From an uncultured Acetatifactor sp. (GTDB lineage: Bacteria > Bacillota > Clostridia > Lachnospirales > Lachnospiraceae), in NCBI RefSeq assembly GCF_910585425.1, contig NZ_CAJUCP010000025.1, forward strand, positions 4,915-68,914: DNA of 64,000 nt. Direction: 5' to 3'. Position numbers and translations under genes: made by a program. The notes beneath the pieces were generated by a model that was not told where the DNA came from, made no database searches, and was given only the letters and a program-made list of their open reading frames with translations. This document shows, piece by piece, positions 13,654-22,189 of this stretch (position 1 is the first letter of the stretch; the number at the start of each line of letters is the position of its first letter).

Positions 13654-14912
13654 GCACACGGAAGAATGTTCTTGTCACCCTGGGGCTGACGATGTCCGCA
13701 AGCCTCCTGGCCGCCGCCCTGGCCGTGCTGTTCTTTACCTTCCATTACGGGCGCCTGCAGTTCGACCTGCTGAACGCGGTCTGCGGGGAGGTTGTGGAGC
13801 AGGATCCGGAGGCCAGGAGGATCATTGCCGCCGCCCTGAAGGAGTACACGGGCGGGAACGCCGACGGTACTGCCGTGGAAGACATCCTGTGGTCCCTGGG
13901 ATACCGGGTCAGCGACTTCTCCGTCCCCACCTACAGGCAGAGCCTCTGGTGCATCGGGGCCGGGTTCCTGGCAGGGAGCCTGCTCTTCGCCTGCACCTGG
14001 GCTTACCGCAACCGCCGGGAGGCCCTGCGCGTCCAGGCCCTGACGGCATATCTGGAACAGGCCTGCACCGGCGCCGCCCCCATCCTTTCCGCCTCCGTGG
14101 AGGCGTCCTCCAGGGAAGCGTCCTCCAGGGAAGCGTCCTCCGGGGAGCCTGCCACAGGGGAGGACGATTTCTCCAGGCTGGAGGATGAGATCTACAAGAC
14201 CGTCACATCCCTCTATCAGGCGAAGGAGGCTGCCCTCCGGGCCAGGAACGGCTTTGCGGAGAACCTGTCCAACATCGCCCATCAGATCAGGACTCCCATC
14301 ACCGCCATCTCCCTGTCCCTGCAAATATTGGAATATGACCGTGCCCGAAAAGCTTCCGGCGCCCAGGCCCATCTGGAGCAGATACAAAAGCAGCTCCAGC
14401 GCCTGACCCATCTGGAGGAGGCCCTGCTGCTCCTGTCCCGCATCGATGCCGGGGCCCTGGCCCTGCAGAGGGAAGAAGTGGACGTCTTCACCCTGCTGAC
14501 CCTTGCGGCGGAAAACCTGCAGGAGCTGCTGGCCGCATCCGCCGTCTCCCTGGACATACCGGAGCAGGGTGGCATGCGGATCCTGGCGGATCTGGACTGG
14601 ACCATGGAGGCGGTGATGAACCTGATGAAGAACTGCATGGAGCACGGCGGAGGAGGGACGATCCACTGTTCCTACGCCCAGAACCCCCTGTATACGGAAA
14701 TCCTGATCTGGGACCAGGGCCAGGGCTTCGCCAAAGAGGACATGCCCCATCTCTTCGAGCGCTTCTACCGGGGGCAGAACGCTGCCAGGGGCGGCATCGG
14801 CATCGGGCTGGCCCTGGCAAAGGAGATCATCCAACGCCAGAACGGCACCCTCCGGGCCAGGAACCGGTCGGCCGGAGGCGCTCTTTTCGAGATTCGCTTC
14901 TACAGTCACTGA
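13650..14912 (+). CDS. Sensor histidine kinase (two-TM)
   Basis: 420 residues from the ATG that overlaps the regulator stop. TM1 about 9-32, extracellular loop ~33-95, TM2 ~97-118. An Ala/Ser/Glu-rich linker follows (~145-170), encoded by a 15-nt tandem repeat. H-box NIAHQIRTPITAIS (~211), N-box MKNCMEHGG (~328) and G-box GIGIGLALAK complete the kinase core. The extracellular loop of about 60 residues is longer than in BceS-type intramembrane kinases. It may therefore sense a ligand directly. Confidence 0.9.
   Translation: MSTRKNVLVTLGLTMSASLLAAALAVLFFTFHYGRLQFDLLNAVCGEVVEQDPEARRIIAAALKEYTGGNADGTAVEDILWSLGYRVSDFSVPTYRQSLWCIGAGFLAGSLLFACTWAYRNRREALRVQALTAYLEQACTGAAPILSASVEASSREASSREASSGEPATGEDDFSRLEDEIYKTVTSLYQAKEAALRARNGFAENLSNIAHQIRTPITAISLSLQILEYDRARKASGAQAHLEQIQKQLQRLTHLEEALLLLSRIDAGALALQREEVDVFTLLTLAAENLQELLAASAVSLDIPEQGGMRILADLDWTMEAVMNLMKNCMEHGGGGTIHCSYAQNPLYTEILIWDQGQGFAKEDMPHLFERFYRGQNAARGGIGIGLALAKEIIQRQNGTLRARNRSAGGALFEIRFYSH
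14103..14147 (+). repeat. 15-nt tandem repeat in the kinase linker
   Basis: GCGTCCTCCAGGGAA repeated about three times, coding Ala-Ser-Ser-Arg-Glu. In-frame copy-number variation would change linker length without breaking the gene. Confidence 0.8.
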
Positions 14913-14913
14913 T

Positions 14914-14936
14914 CTGTAAGTTTCATCTGCTATACT
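14914..14936 (+). promoter_or_regulatory. Promoter/regulator box of the ABC transporter
   Basis: CTGTAA-11 nt-TATACT, matching the box at 12919. A second CTGTAA follows at about 14940. Located 45 nt before the ATPase gene. Confidence 0.6.
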
Positions 14937-14980
14937 GTATCTGTAAGGCAATCCTGCAGATCAGAAAGGAGCAACTCAAT

Positions 14981-15685
14981 ATGGAAATCCTAAAATGCCA
15001 GGGCGTCCGAAAAGTATACGGCGCCGGCGACAATCAGGTAAGAGCATTGGACGGAATCGACCTGTCCGTAGACAAGGGGGAATTCGTGGCAATCGTGGGC
15101 GCGTCCGGCTCGGGCAAGTCCACCCTGCTGCACATCCTGGGCACCGTGGACAAGCCCACAGAGGGGACTGTCATCATAGACGGCACCCACCTCTCCAGGC
15201 TGAATCCGACCCAGGCGGCAATCTTCCGGCGCAGGAAGGTGGGGCTGGTGTACCAGTTCTACAACCTGATCCCCACCCTCACCGTGCGCAGGAACATCCT
15301 GATGCCCCTGGCCCTGGACAAAAAGAAGCCCAATCAGGAATATTTTCAAAAAGTGGTAGACACCCTGGGAATCGCAGACCGCCTGGAGGCGCTGCCTGGC
15401 CAATTGTCCGGCGGCCAGCAGCAGCGGGTGGCCATCGCCCGCTCCCTGATCTACCGCCCCGCGCTGCTTTTGGCGGACGAGCCCACGGGGAACCTGGACC
15501 AGAAGAATTCCAGGGAAATCATGGACATGCTCAAGCTCTCCAACCGCAGCCTGGAGCAGACCATCTTACTGATCACCCATGACGAAAAGATAGCCCTGGA
15601 GGCGGAGCGCATCATCACCGTCCAGGACGGGCGCATCATAAGCGATGAACGGAGGGAGGTGAAAGCGCTGTCTGCGGAGGCATGA
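14981..15685 (+). CDS. ABC transporter ATPase (BceA/MacB class)
   Basis: 234 residues. Walker A GASGSGKST (~39-47), Q-loop YQFYNLIPTL, signature LSGGQQQRVAIAR, Walker B LLLADEPTGNLD, switch His in LLITHDEK. LolD/BceA-like ATPases pair with FtsX-type permeases and are non-translocating or mechanotransducing. The ATG has AAAGGAG upstream. It overlaps the permease start by 4 nt. Confidence 0.92.
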   Translation: MEILKCQGVRKVYGAGDNQVRALDGIDLSVDKGEFVAIVGASGSGKSTLLHILGTVDKPTEGTVIIDGTHLSRLNPTQAAIFRRRKVGLVYQFYNLIPTLTVRRNILMPLALDKKKPNQEYFQKVVDTLGIADRLEALPGQLSGGQQQRVAIARSLIYRPALLLADEPTGNLDQKNSREIMDMLKLSNRSLEQTILLITHDEKIALEAERIITVQDGRIISDERREVKALSAEA

Positions 15686-17922
15686 CGGCGCTGGGCATCA
15701 TGTGGAAAGAATATTCATCCGATTACAGGAAGAACAACCCCTCCTCCAGCCTGTCCGTGAGGCTTTCGGCCCTGATCTCGGCGCTGCTGCTCTCCCTTCT
15801 GTGCTGTCTGTTCTATAACATGTGGAAATATGAGGTGGAGCGGATCGTGCTGGAGGAGGGCGGCTGGCAGAGCCGTCTGACGGGAGAGCTTCACGGGGAC
15901 GCCCTGGACGCCATCCGGGATTTTGCCACTGTGGAGGACGCAGTCGTGAACGAGCAGAGGAGCCGGGACGGAGAGACGGTGACAGACCTCTATTTCCGCC
16001 ATTACAGGGACGTCCTGGCGGACACGCCCCGCATCGCCGCGCTGGCGGGGATTCCCCCGGAGAAGATTTCCTATCACCATCAGCTCCTGGCGCTGTACCT
16101 GATCCGGGATCCCCAGGACACCGCGCCCAGGCTGGTGTTTCCCCTGTTCCTCCTGATCACGGTGGTGGCGGCCTCCTCCCTGATTGTCATCATACACAAT
16201 TCCTTTGCCGTGTCCATGAACGCCAGGATCCATCAGTTCGGCATCTTCTCCAGCATCGGGGCCACGCCGAAGCAGATCCGCACCTGTCTCCTGCAGGAGG
16301 CCGCCTCGCTCTGCGCCCTGCCGGTGCTTCTGGGGAATCTCCTCGGTATCGGGGGCGGGATAGGGCTGATGCTCCTGACGAATGTCCTGCTGGGCAGCGA
16401 TATGGGCCGCCATGAGGCAAGCCCCGCATACCATCCCCTGGTTCTGGCAGCCACCCTGCTGGTCACGGCAGCCACCATATGGATCTCCGCCTGGCTGCCT
16501 GCCAGGAAGCTGAGCAGGCTCACGCCCCTGGAGGCCATCCGCAACACCGGGGAGCTGGGGCTGAAGCGCAGGAAACGCTCCCCCATCCTCAGCCTCCTGT
16601 TCGGCGTGGAGGGGGAGCTGGCGGGCAATGCCCTGAAGGCCCAGCGCAGGGCCCTGCGGACGGCCTCGCTGTCCCTCCTGTTCTCCTTTATGGCCTTTAC
16701 CATGATGCAGTGCTTCTTCACCCTCTCCGGCATCAGCACCAAGGAGACGTATTTCATGAGATACCTGGATACCTGGGACATCTATGTCACTGTCAAGGAC
16801 AGCCAGGAGGAAGGCTTCCCTGCGGCGGAGCGCATCCGGGAGCTGGACGGCGTGGAGAATGCCATCATGTACCGGAGGGCATGGGCAAAGCGGTTGATCA
16901 CGGAGGACCAGCTTAGCGATGAGATGAAGGCCTTCGGCGGATTTTCCCAGGCCCCCGGGCATCATGCGGCGCAGACGGCGGAGGGCTGGCTGGTGAACGT
17001 GCCCCTGGTCATACTGGACGACAGCAGCTTTCTGGCCTATTGCGGGCAGATTGGGGCCGATCCCCGGCTGGACGGGGCGGTGATCCTGAACCAGATCCGG
17101 GACGTGACGAATCCGGACTTCCGGCATCCGGTCTTCTTCCCTTACCTGAAAAAGGACAGTGTGGGGGAAGCCCCTGTGAGCATCCTGCGGCAGTCCGGCA
17201 GGGAGGATATGACGGCCGAGGTTCCGGTGACGGCCTATACCACACAGGTTCCCGCCCTGCGAGAGGAGTACGCCAAGCTTGACTACTATGAATTAGTACA
17301 TTTCCTCCCCGCGTCCCTGTGGAAGGAAATCAGCGGGCAGATCGGCGGCACCGATCAAGATTCCTTTGTCTGCATCCTGGGGAGAGAGGACGCCACCCTG
17401 GAGGAGCTGGACGAGCTGGAGGAGCGGATCCATGCCCTCCTGGGCCAAAGCTACAGGACGGAGAGTGAAAACCGCATCCGGGAATGGGACGCCAACAATG
17501 CCCAGATGCAGGGCATGGCGGGCATCTTCGGCGGCTTCTGCGCGCTGCTGGCTGTCATCGGGCTGGGCAATGTATTCTCCAACACCCTGGGCTTCGTGCG
17601 CCAGCGCAGGCGGGAGTTCGCCAGGTACATGTCCGTGGGGCTGACGCCGGCGTCCCTGCGGAAGATGTTCTGCATCGAGGCGCTGGTCTTAGCGGGGCGG
17701 CCTGTCCTGATCACCCTTCCCCTGGCGGCTGCTGTCGTGGCCGCCATGCTGAAGCTGAGCTATGTGGATGCGGGGGAATTCCTGGCGGAGGCACCTTTGA
17801 TTCCCATCGGCCTGTTCATGCTGGCCATCCTGGCCTGCGTGGCGCTCAGTTATCTCCTGGCCTGGCGGAATGTGCGGAAGATCAGCCTGGCGGAGGTCCT
17901 GCGGGACGATACCATGATGTAG
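15682..17922 (+). CDS. FtsX-type ABC permease (BceB-like)
   Basis: 746 residues. An N-terminal TM helix (~28-48) and small extracellular segment are followed by a first FtsX block with three TMs (~155-275). A second N-terminal TM near 330-350 precedes a large extracellular domain (~360-600), then a last FtsX block (~610-735). The architecture fits BceB/VraG-like permeases of antimicrobial-peptide detoxification modules. In those, the large extracellular domain recognises the peptide or its lipid-II complex. The specific substrate is unknown. Confidence 0.88.
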   Translation: MTALGIMWKEYSSDYRKNNPSSSLSVRLSALISALLLSLLCCLFYNMWKYEVERIVLEEGGWQSRLTGELHGDALDAIRDFATVEDAVVNEQRSRDGETVTDLYFRHYRDVLADTPRIAALAGIPPEKISYHHQLLALYLIRDPQDTAPRLVFPLFLLITVVAASSLIVIIHNSFAVSMNARIHQFGIFSSIGATPKQIRTCLLQEAASLCALPVLLGNLLGIGGGIGLMLLTNVLLGSDMGRHEASPAYHPLVLAATLLVTAATIWISAWLPARKLSRLTPLEAIRNTGELGLKRRKRSPILSLLFGVEGELAGNALKAQRRALRTASLSLLFSFMAFTMMQCFFTLSGISTKETYFMRYLDTWDIYVTVKDSQEEGFPAAERIRELDGVENAIMYRRAWAKRLITEDQLSDEMKAFGGFSQAPGHHAAQTAEGWLVNVPLVILDDSSFLAYCGQIGADPRLDGAVILNQIRDVTNPDFRHPVFFPYLKKDSVGEAPVSILRQSGREDMTAEVPVTAYTTQVPALREEYAKLDYYELVHFLPASLWKEISGQIGGTDQDSFVCILGREDATLEELDELEERIHALLGQSYRTESENRIREWDANNAQMQGMAGIFGGFCALLAVIGLGNVFSNTLGFVRQRRREFARYMSVGLTPASLRKMFCIEALVLAGRPVLITLPLAAAVVAAMLKLSYVDAGEFLAEAPLIPIGLFMLAILACVALSYLLAWRNVRKISLAEVLRDDTMM

Positions 17923-17940
17923 CTTCCGCCATATGACAGG

Positions 17941-17971
17941 CGACGGGAAGCCTCCTTCAGGCTTCCCGTCG
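17941..17971. terminator. Strong 13-bp hairpin between convergent operons
   Basis: CGACGGGAAGCCT and AGGCTTCCCGTCG pair perfectly around CCTTC, 18 nt after the permease stop. It probably acts for both converging transcripts. Confidence 0.75.
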
Positions 17972-18078
17972 CTGTGCCATATTTCGTTTTTATGCTCAAT
18001 CCCATCCCGGCACAGTTCCGCAATCAGCTCTTCCGGTCTGCGCATTCTGCATCACCAGCGCGCATTATCCAACCCTCC

Positions 18079-18732
18079 TCAGAACTCCTTGCGCTCCATG
18101 ATCCGGATGCTGATATGGCAGGAGATGCACAGCAGGGCCACGCTGACGGCCAGGACGGCCGCTATGCCCGCCCCTTCGCTCATTGCGGGCATCCGCTCCC
18201 CCAGCGCGTTCAGGTCGATGCCCAGCCTTTCGGCAAGCTTTGCCCCCAGGACACACACCAAGAAGAAGCCTCCCATGACCATAATCTGGGCTATCCTGCT
18301 CTTCTCCGCCTCGAATTTCAGGCGCAGCGGAATCAGGACCACGTTCAGGCCGATCGCTACAGGCAGCAGCGCCACCGCTGTCATCAGGCCCTCCGCGGGG
18401 ACAAGGGCGTGCCTGGCCGCTCCGGCCACAATGGCGATTATGCTCCCCAGAAGCCATCCCACGCCGCACATCAGCAGGGAGAACAGATATTTTTCCAGCA
18501 CATAGTCCTTTCTGGACACCGGCAGGGAGAACAGGAACGCGTTGCCATTGTCGAACTCATCGTAGCTGATGGTGCTGGACGTGAGCGTCGTCCCGATGAT
18601 CGCCATATAGACCACGATGAAGCTGATATCCTTGATGTAGAAGGACATGCCCACTGCCATCACCAGGATGAGCGCCAGGGAATTCCCCATATTTTTCATC
18701 AGTCTCAGATCCTTGATCAATAATCCTTTCAT
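18079..18732 (-). CDS. ABC-2 type permease
   Basis: 217 residues with six predicted TM helices (for example ~17-32, 36-58, 80-105, 112-128, 145-165, 185-205) and the ISYDEFDNGNAFLFSLPVSR segment typical of ABC2_membrane_5 permeases. Its start overlaps the ATPase stop (4 nt). It forms a YtrA-type operon with the ATPase and GntR regulator, usually linked to cell-wall stress. Confidence 0.85.
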   Translation of the reverse strand: MKGLLIKDLRLMKNMGNSLALILVMAVGMSFYIKDISFIVVYMAIIGTTLTSSTISYDEFDNGNAFLFSLPVSRKDYVLEKYLFSLLMCGVGWLLGSIIAIVAGAARHALVPAEGLMTAVALLPVAIGLNVVLIPLRLKFEAEKSRIAQIMVMGGFFLVCVLGAKLAERLGIDLNALGERMPAMSEGAGIAAVLAVSVALLCISCHISIRIMERKEF

Positions 18733-19586
18733 AATGCCTCCCCCCGTATCATCATCATAATCACTTCGTCAATGCTGCCCTTCAGGACGGCAGGCTTCGG
18801 ATAGTTCTCGCTGTAGAAGCGTTTCTGATTCGTCAGGCAGCTATAGCCGAAGCTCTCCTTTCTGCTGCGCAGGATATAGCGCTTCTCGATCGTCCGGTAC
18901 TGCTCTTCGTCCATCTTCAGCACCGCGTAGCTGTCCAGCAGCACGTCCGTATCCTCATGGAGGACGATCTTCCCATCATGTATCATATAGACGTCGTCGC
19001 ACAGGCTCTCCAGGTCGCCGGAGATGTGGGAGCTCACCAGAATCCCCCTGTCCTCGTCCTGCTCCATGAACGCCCGCAGCAGCTCTAAAAGCTCATCCCT
19101 TGCCACCACGTCCAGGCCCGCCGTAGGCTCATCCAGGATTAGAAGCTGCGCCCTGTGGGAAATGGCTGTCAGGACCTTCAGCTTCGCCTTCATCCCCGTG
19201 GAGAATTCCTTAATCTTCTGGTTGTCGGGAAGCCCGAACCGCCTGACCTGCTCCTGGAAGAACGCCCTGTCGAAACGGGCATAGAGGCCGCTCATGACAG
19301 GGACGATGTCCCTTATGGTCAGGTAGCCGCTGAATCCCGCGTTGGACAGGACTACGCCCAGCTTCTGCTTATCCTTTGCGCCGAACTGGCCGCTGTCTTT
19401 CCCCAGGATCTCTATCCTGCCGCCGTCGGGCTTAACCAGCCCCAACACTGCCTTGAACGTGGTGCTCTTCCCCGCCCCGTTCTGTCCCACCAGCCCGGTC
19501 ACCCGCCCCGGCAGGACTTCCATGGAGCAGTCCAGCCGGAATGTGCCGTAGCTTTTCCGTAAATTTTCAATCCTCAACATAGTCAT
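18729..19586 (-). CDS. ABC transporter ATPase
   Basis: 285 residues. Walker A GQNGAGKST, Q-loop around LGVVLSNAG, signature FSTGMKAK (degenerate LSGGQ, typical of YtrB/BcrA-like ATPases), Walker B LLILDEPTAGLD, switch ILVSSHISGD. A ~60-residue C-terminal extension follows. Sandwiched by 4-nt overlaps between the GntR regulator and the permease, so one transcript. Confidence 0.9.
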   Translation of the reverse strand: MTMLRIENLRKSYGTFRLDCSMEVLPGRVTGLVGQNGAGKSTTFKAVLGLVKPDGGRIEILGKDSGQFGAKDKQKLGVVLSNAGFSGYLTIRDIVPVMSGLYARFDRAFFQEQVRRFGLPDNQKIKEFSTGMKAKLKVLTAISHRAQLLILDEPTAGLDVVARDELLELLRAFMEQDEDRGILVSSHISGDLESLCDDVYMIHDGKIVLHEDTDVLLDSYAVLKMDEEQYRTIEKRYILRSRKESFGYSCLTNQKRFYSENYPKPAVLKGSIDEVIMMMIRGEAL

Positions 19587-19954
19587 CCCTCCAAAATCAG
19601 TTCAAATAAAGTCCTGATGTCCTCATCGCTTATCCCGTATCTCCTGCCTTTCTGGACAGCCATCTCCAGATCGGCCTCCAGCTCCTTCTTCTGCTCTTCC
19701 ATCAAAAGGCCCGGGTTCACTGCCGCAATGTAGGTCCCCTTGCCGTGGACAGTCACGGCGAAGCCCTCCCCCTCCAGGCTGTCATAGGCCTTTTTCACGG
19801 TCAGCGCGCTGATCCGCAAATCCTTCGACAGCGCCCTGACAGAGGGCAGGTTATCGTTCTCTTTCAATTCCCCGTCGCGTACCAGGGTCTTAATCTGGTC
19901 TGCAATCTGTTCATAGATAGGGACCATGGAAGAACTGTTTATTATAATGCGCAT
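19583..19954 (-). CDS. GntR family (YtrA-like) repressor
   Basis: 123 residues. Winged helix at ~10-75 (PIYEQIADQIKTLVRDGELK, then LPSVRALSKDLRISALTVKKAYDSLEGEG); the short helical C-terminal dimerisation region lacks an effector domain, as in YtrA. It most likely binds the large inverted repeat at 19972-20020 and represses its own operon. Confidence 0.9.
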   Translation of the reverse strand: MRIIINSSSMVPIYEQIADQIKTLVRDGELKENDNLPSVRALSKDLRISALTVKKAYDSLEGEGFAVTVHGKGTYIAAVNPGLLMEEQKKELEADLEMAVQKGRRYGISDEDIRTLFELILEG

Positions 19955-19971
19955 CTATCCTTCCTCCTTGC

Positions 19972-20020
19972 AAACAGTATATAACAGCATGCAACTGTTG
20001 TCAAGTGTTATATACTGTTT
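19972..20020 (-). promoter_or_regulatory. Promoter and 15-bp inverted-repeat operator of the GntR operon
   Basis: AAACAGTATATAACA (19972-19986) and TGTTATATACTGTTT (20006-20020) are perfect reverse complements 19 nt apart. Inside them on the minus strand lie TTGACA (-35, at 20004-19999) and TATACT (-10, at 19981-19976) with 17-nt spacing. The proximal arm covers the -10 and the distal arm lies upstream of the -35. Confidence 0.85.
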
Positions 20021-20045
20021 ATTTAAATTTTTATTTATTGCATGA

Positions 20046-20090
20046 AAAAAGCAGCGGAGCCCCTTCCTCCCGGGCTCCCGCCGCTTATGT
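20046..20090 (-). terminator. Terminator of the GGDEF gene
   Basis: On the minus strand GCGGCGGGAGCCC pairs with GGGGCTCCGCTGC and runs into TTTTTT: a classic intrinsic terminator about 60 nt past the gene. Confidence 0.8.
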
Positions 20091-20150
20091 ACTGCGATTT
20101 CCTTTCCATCCCCCGCCGGGCGGGCGGCATCCGCGCCTCGCGCCCTGGTC

Positions 20151-21074
20151 TCAGCGCTCTTTTTCCAGCATCTGCTTCAGCTTTTCGTCAGCCCAGACCA
20201 CCCTGTTGCGCCCATGCCGCTTGGCGTCGTACAGCTGTGTGTCCGCGAACTGCAGGTAAAACCCGTAGCCGTGCTCCACCGGGGGACAGACGGTAATGCC
20301 GCCCATGCTGACCGTGACCCACTGGGCTACGGAGGGGTCATGGGGAATGTGGAGGTCCTCTATGGCCTGCCGGATCTTTTTCATATGCTCGAATATCTTA
20401 TCGGACGGATCCCCCATGGTGATCGCCACAAATTCCTCGCCGCCATAGCGGGCCAGGAAGTCCGTGCTGCGCTGCAGATAGGAGGCCGCAGTCTGGGCCA
20501 CGGCGGAAATCACTTTATCCCCGGCGGGATGGCCGAAGGTGTCGTTATATACTTTGAAGCGGTCGATGTCGAACATGCAGATGGAGAACGGGGCATGCAG
20601 CCGGATGGCCTCGTTCCACCTTGTGATGCTGTATTCCTCATACCTGCGCCGGTTGGCGATCCCCGTGAGCTGGTCGGTCATGGACTGCTGTTCCACCTGT
20701 TTGCGGTACTGGTACAGCTTCACATGGGTGTTGACCCTCGCCCGGACGATCAGGGGATGGAAGGGCTTCGTGATATAGTCCACGGCTCCCAGGATAAGCC
20801 CGCGCTCCTCGCTGGCCACGTCGGAAAGGCTGGTGATCAGGATTACCGGCACGCTCTTGGTAGCGTCATCGTCCTGGAGCCTCTTCAGCAACGTAAAACC
20901 GTCCATCCCCGGCATCACCACATCCAGCAGGATCAGCGAGAAATCCCCCTCCCCTGCCAGGCGCAGCCCCTCCTCCCCCTTCTGTGCAATGGTGATTTCA
21001 TACTCGTCCTTCAGGATGGACTTCAATTGGGTCGCCTGCAGGGCGCTGTCGTCAACAATCAGAATTTTTTTCAT
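20151..21074 (-). CDS. Response regulator with GGDEF domain (PleD-like diguanylate cyclase)
   Basis: 307 residues. Receiver domain 1-120: VDDS near 8, phosphoacceptor Asp in LLDVVMPGMDG, Lys in ITKPF. GGDEF domain ~130-290: DQLTGIANRRRYEE, DIDRFKVYND, active-site GGEEF preceded at the right distance by RSTD (RxxD inhibitory site). It should make cyclic di-GMP with product feedback. No cognate kinase is adjacent. Confidence 0.92.
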   Translation of the reverse strand: MKKILIVDDSALQATQLKSILKDEYEITIAQKGEEGLRLAGEGDFSLILLDVVMPGMDGFTLLKRLQDDDATKSVPVILITSLSDVASEERGLILGAVDYITKPFHPLIVRARVNTHVKLYQYRKQVEQQSMTDQLTGIANRRRYEEYSITRWNEAIRLHAPFSICMFDIDRFKVYNDTFGHPAGDKVISAVAQTAASYLQRSTDFLARYGGEEFVAITMGDPSDKIFEHMKKIRQAIEDLHIPHDPSVAQWVTVSMGGITVCPPVEHGYGFYLQFADTQLYDAKRHGRNRVVWADEKLKQMLEKER

Positions 21075-21148
21075 ACTTCCTCCAGAAAATGTAAATAAAC
21101 GTTCACTATCATATGGTCAAAAACAAACCGCCCTTCAGCGGCATGTAT

Positions 21149-21772
21149 TTATTTCCGACTCAATCTTGAGAGCCTCTCCGGCTTCAGGTAACCGCTCAGC
21201 CCGGTGGTCAGCAGCCGGAACACCGTCTCCTCGGTCTCCTCATTATTTGGAAGGATTCCCTCCACCACATATTTCGCGTACAGCAATGTGGACGTGAGGA
21301 CATGGAGCCACAGCATGTCCTGATTGATTCGGTCCAGGCTGGGAAACACCTTTTTGAAAATCCGGACCATCCCGATGAAGGTTCCGAAGTATGTCACGTC
21401 CCGGCTTCTGTCATAACTGGGGAACGCGGCGCTGTCCCGGAACCGGTAGTAGAAGACCGTCTCGTCCGGGCGGGACGTCCAGAACCGGAAATAGGGCAGC
21501 CACAGCGTCTTTACCGCTCCCATCGGGTCAGTGAGCATGACCAGAGGATTGAACTGCAGATCCTCGAAAATCGCCGCGGCCTGTCTGTCCACATAAGTGA
21601 AGCACTCTGTCAGCAGCTGCTCCTTGCCCTCAAAGTGCCGGTAGATCGCGCCTGAGGAAATCCCTGCCAGCTTGCTGACATTCTGGATGCGCACCCCTTC
21701 CAGGCCATACTGCCGCACGGCCTTTATCGTCGCATGGATGATTCGCGTTTTGGTGTCGTCCAGTGTTGTCAT
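21149..21772 (-). CDS. TetR family transcriptional regulator
   Basis: About 207 residues. HTH at ~12-58 (TIKAVRQYGLEGVRIQNVSK, then AGISSGAIYRHFEGKEQL). The C-terminal ligand domain is rich in aromatics. The ATG at 21772 behind GAGGGGG is preferred over one 33 nt upstream. The regulated gene is not evident; a solitary regulator between GGDEF and LytTR genes. Confidence 0.88.
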   Translation of the reverse strand: MTTLDDTKTRIIHATIKAVRQYGLEGVRIQNVSKLAGISSGAIYRHFEGKEQLLTECFTYVDRQAAAIFEDLQFNPLVMLTDPMGAVKTLWLPYFRFWTSRPDETVFYYRFRDSAAFPSYDRSRDVTYFGTFIGMVRIFKKVFPSLDRINQDMLWLHVLTSTLLYAKYVVEGILPNNEETEETVFRLLTTGLSGYLKPERLSRLSRK

Positions 21773-21969
21773 ATCCCCCTCGTCATAGGCGCTTGCCGGC
21801 ATCATCTGTTCATCTGTAAATTATATATGATATTACGGTTTTTGACAATATCCTTTTTCCCATCTTCTGCCATCTTCTGCCATTTATACTGCGCATCGGT
21901 TAAATTTGCAGCGCCAGCCAAGCACTTTCCCGGAGATGCCACTGTAAATCCTGGCGGTCTACAGTATAA

Positions 21970-22060
21970 ACTGACAATCACCAAAATCTGCCAGGCAGCC
22001 CGACTCACGGGCGAAAGCCTATGGGGGCATTGCGGCAGATTTCATCGCTCGTGAGTATAT
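21970..22060 (+). promoter_or_regulatory. Dispersed promoter/operator element, copy A (LytTR gene 1)
   Basis: Arms CTCACGGGCG (22004-22013) and CGCTCGTGAG (22046-22055) lie 42 bp apart. The second arm forms the 3' part of a 17-nt spacer between CGGCAG and TATATC (-35/-10-like). A further conserved stretch (ACTGACAATCACCAAAATCT...) precedes it. Copies B and C are at 44915 and 61364. Confidence 0.65.
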
Positions 22061-22189
22061 CTGCCAGTTGCGCTGTCAAAACGGCTACTTGCGCTATGGC
22101 CGTTAAGATTTGTCCGTTTCCTTACGATACAGGAATTGAAGGCCCGCGTCCCGGCCGGAAAGTCGGCACGGGGAATGGGGCGGAAAGGG

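Noticed and set aside
13629..14951. Long minus-strand open frame (440 codons) opposite the sensor kinase gene
   Set aside because: Composition (Gly/Gln/His/Leu) is typical of antisense of a GC-rich gene; the plus strand has all kinase motifs.
15715..17127. 470-codon minus-strand frame opposite the FtsX permease
   Set aside because: No motifs, low-complexity antisense translation of a clearly coding strand.
17974..18723. 249-codon plus-strand frame opposite the ABC-2 permease
   Set aside because: His/Gln/Asp-rich antisense product; minus strand shows clear membrane helices and operon overlap.
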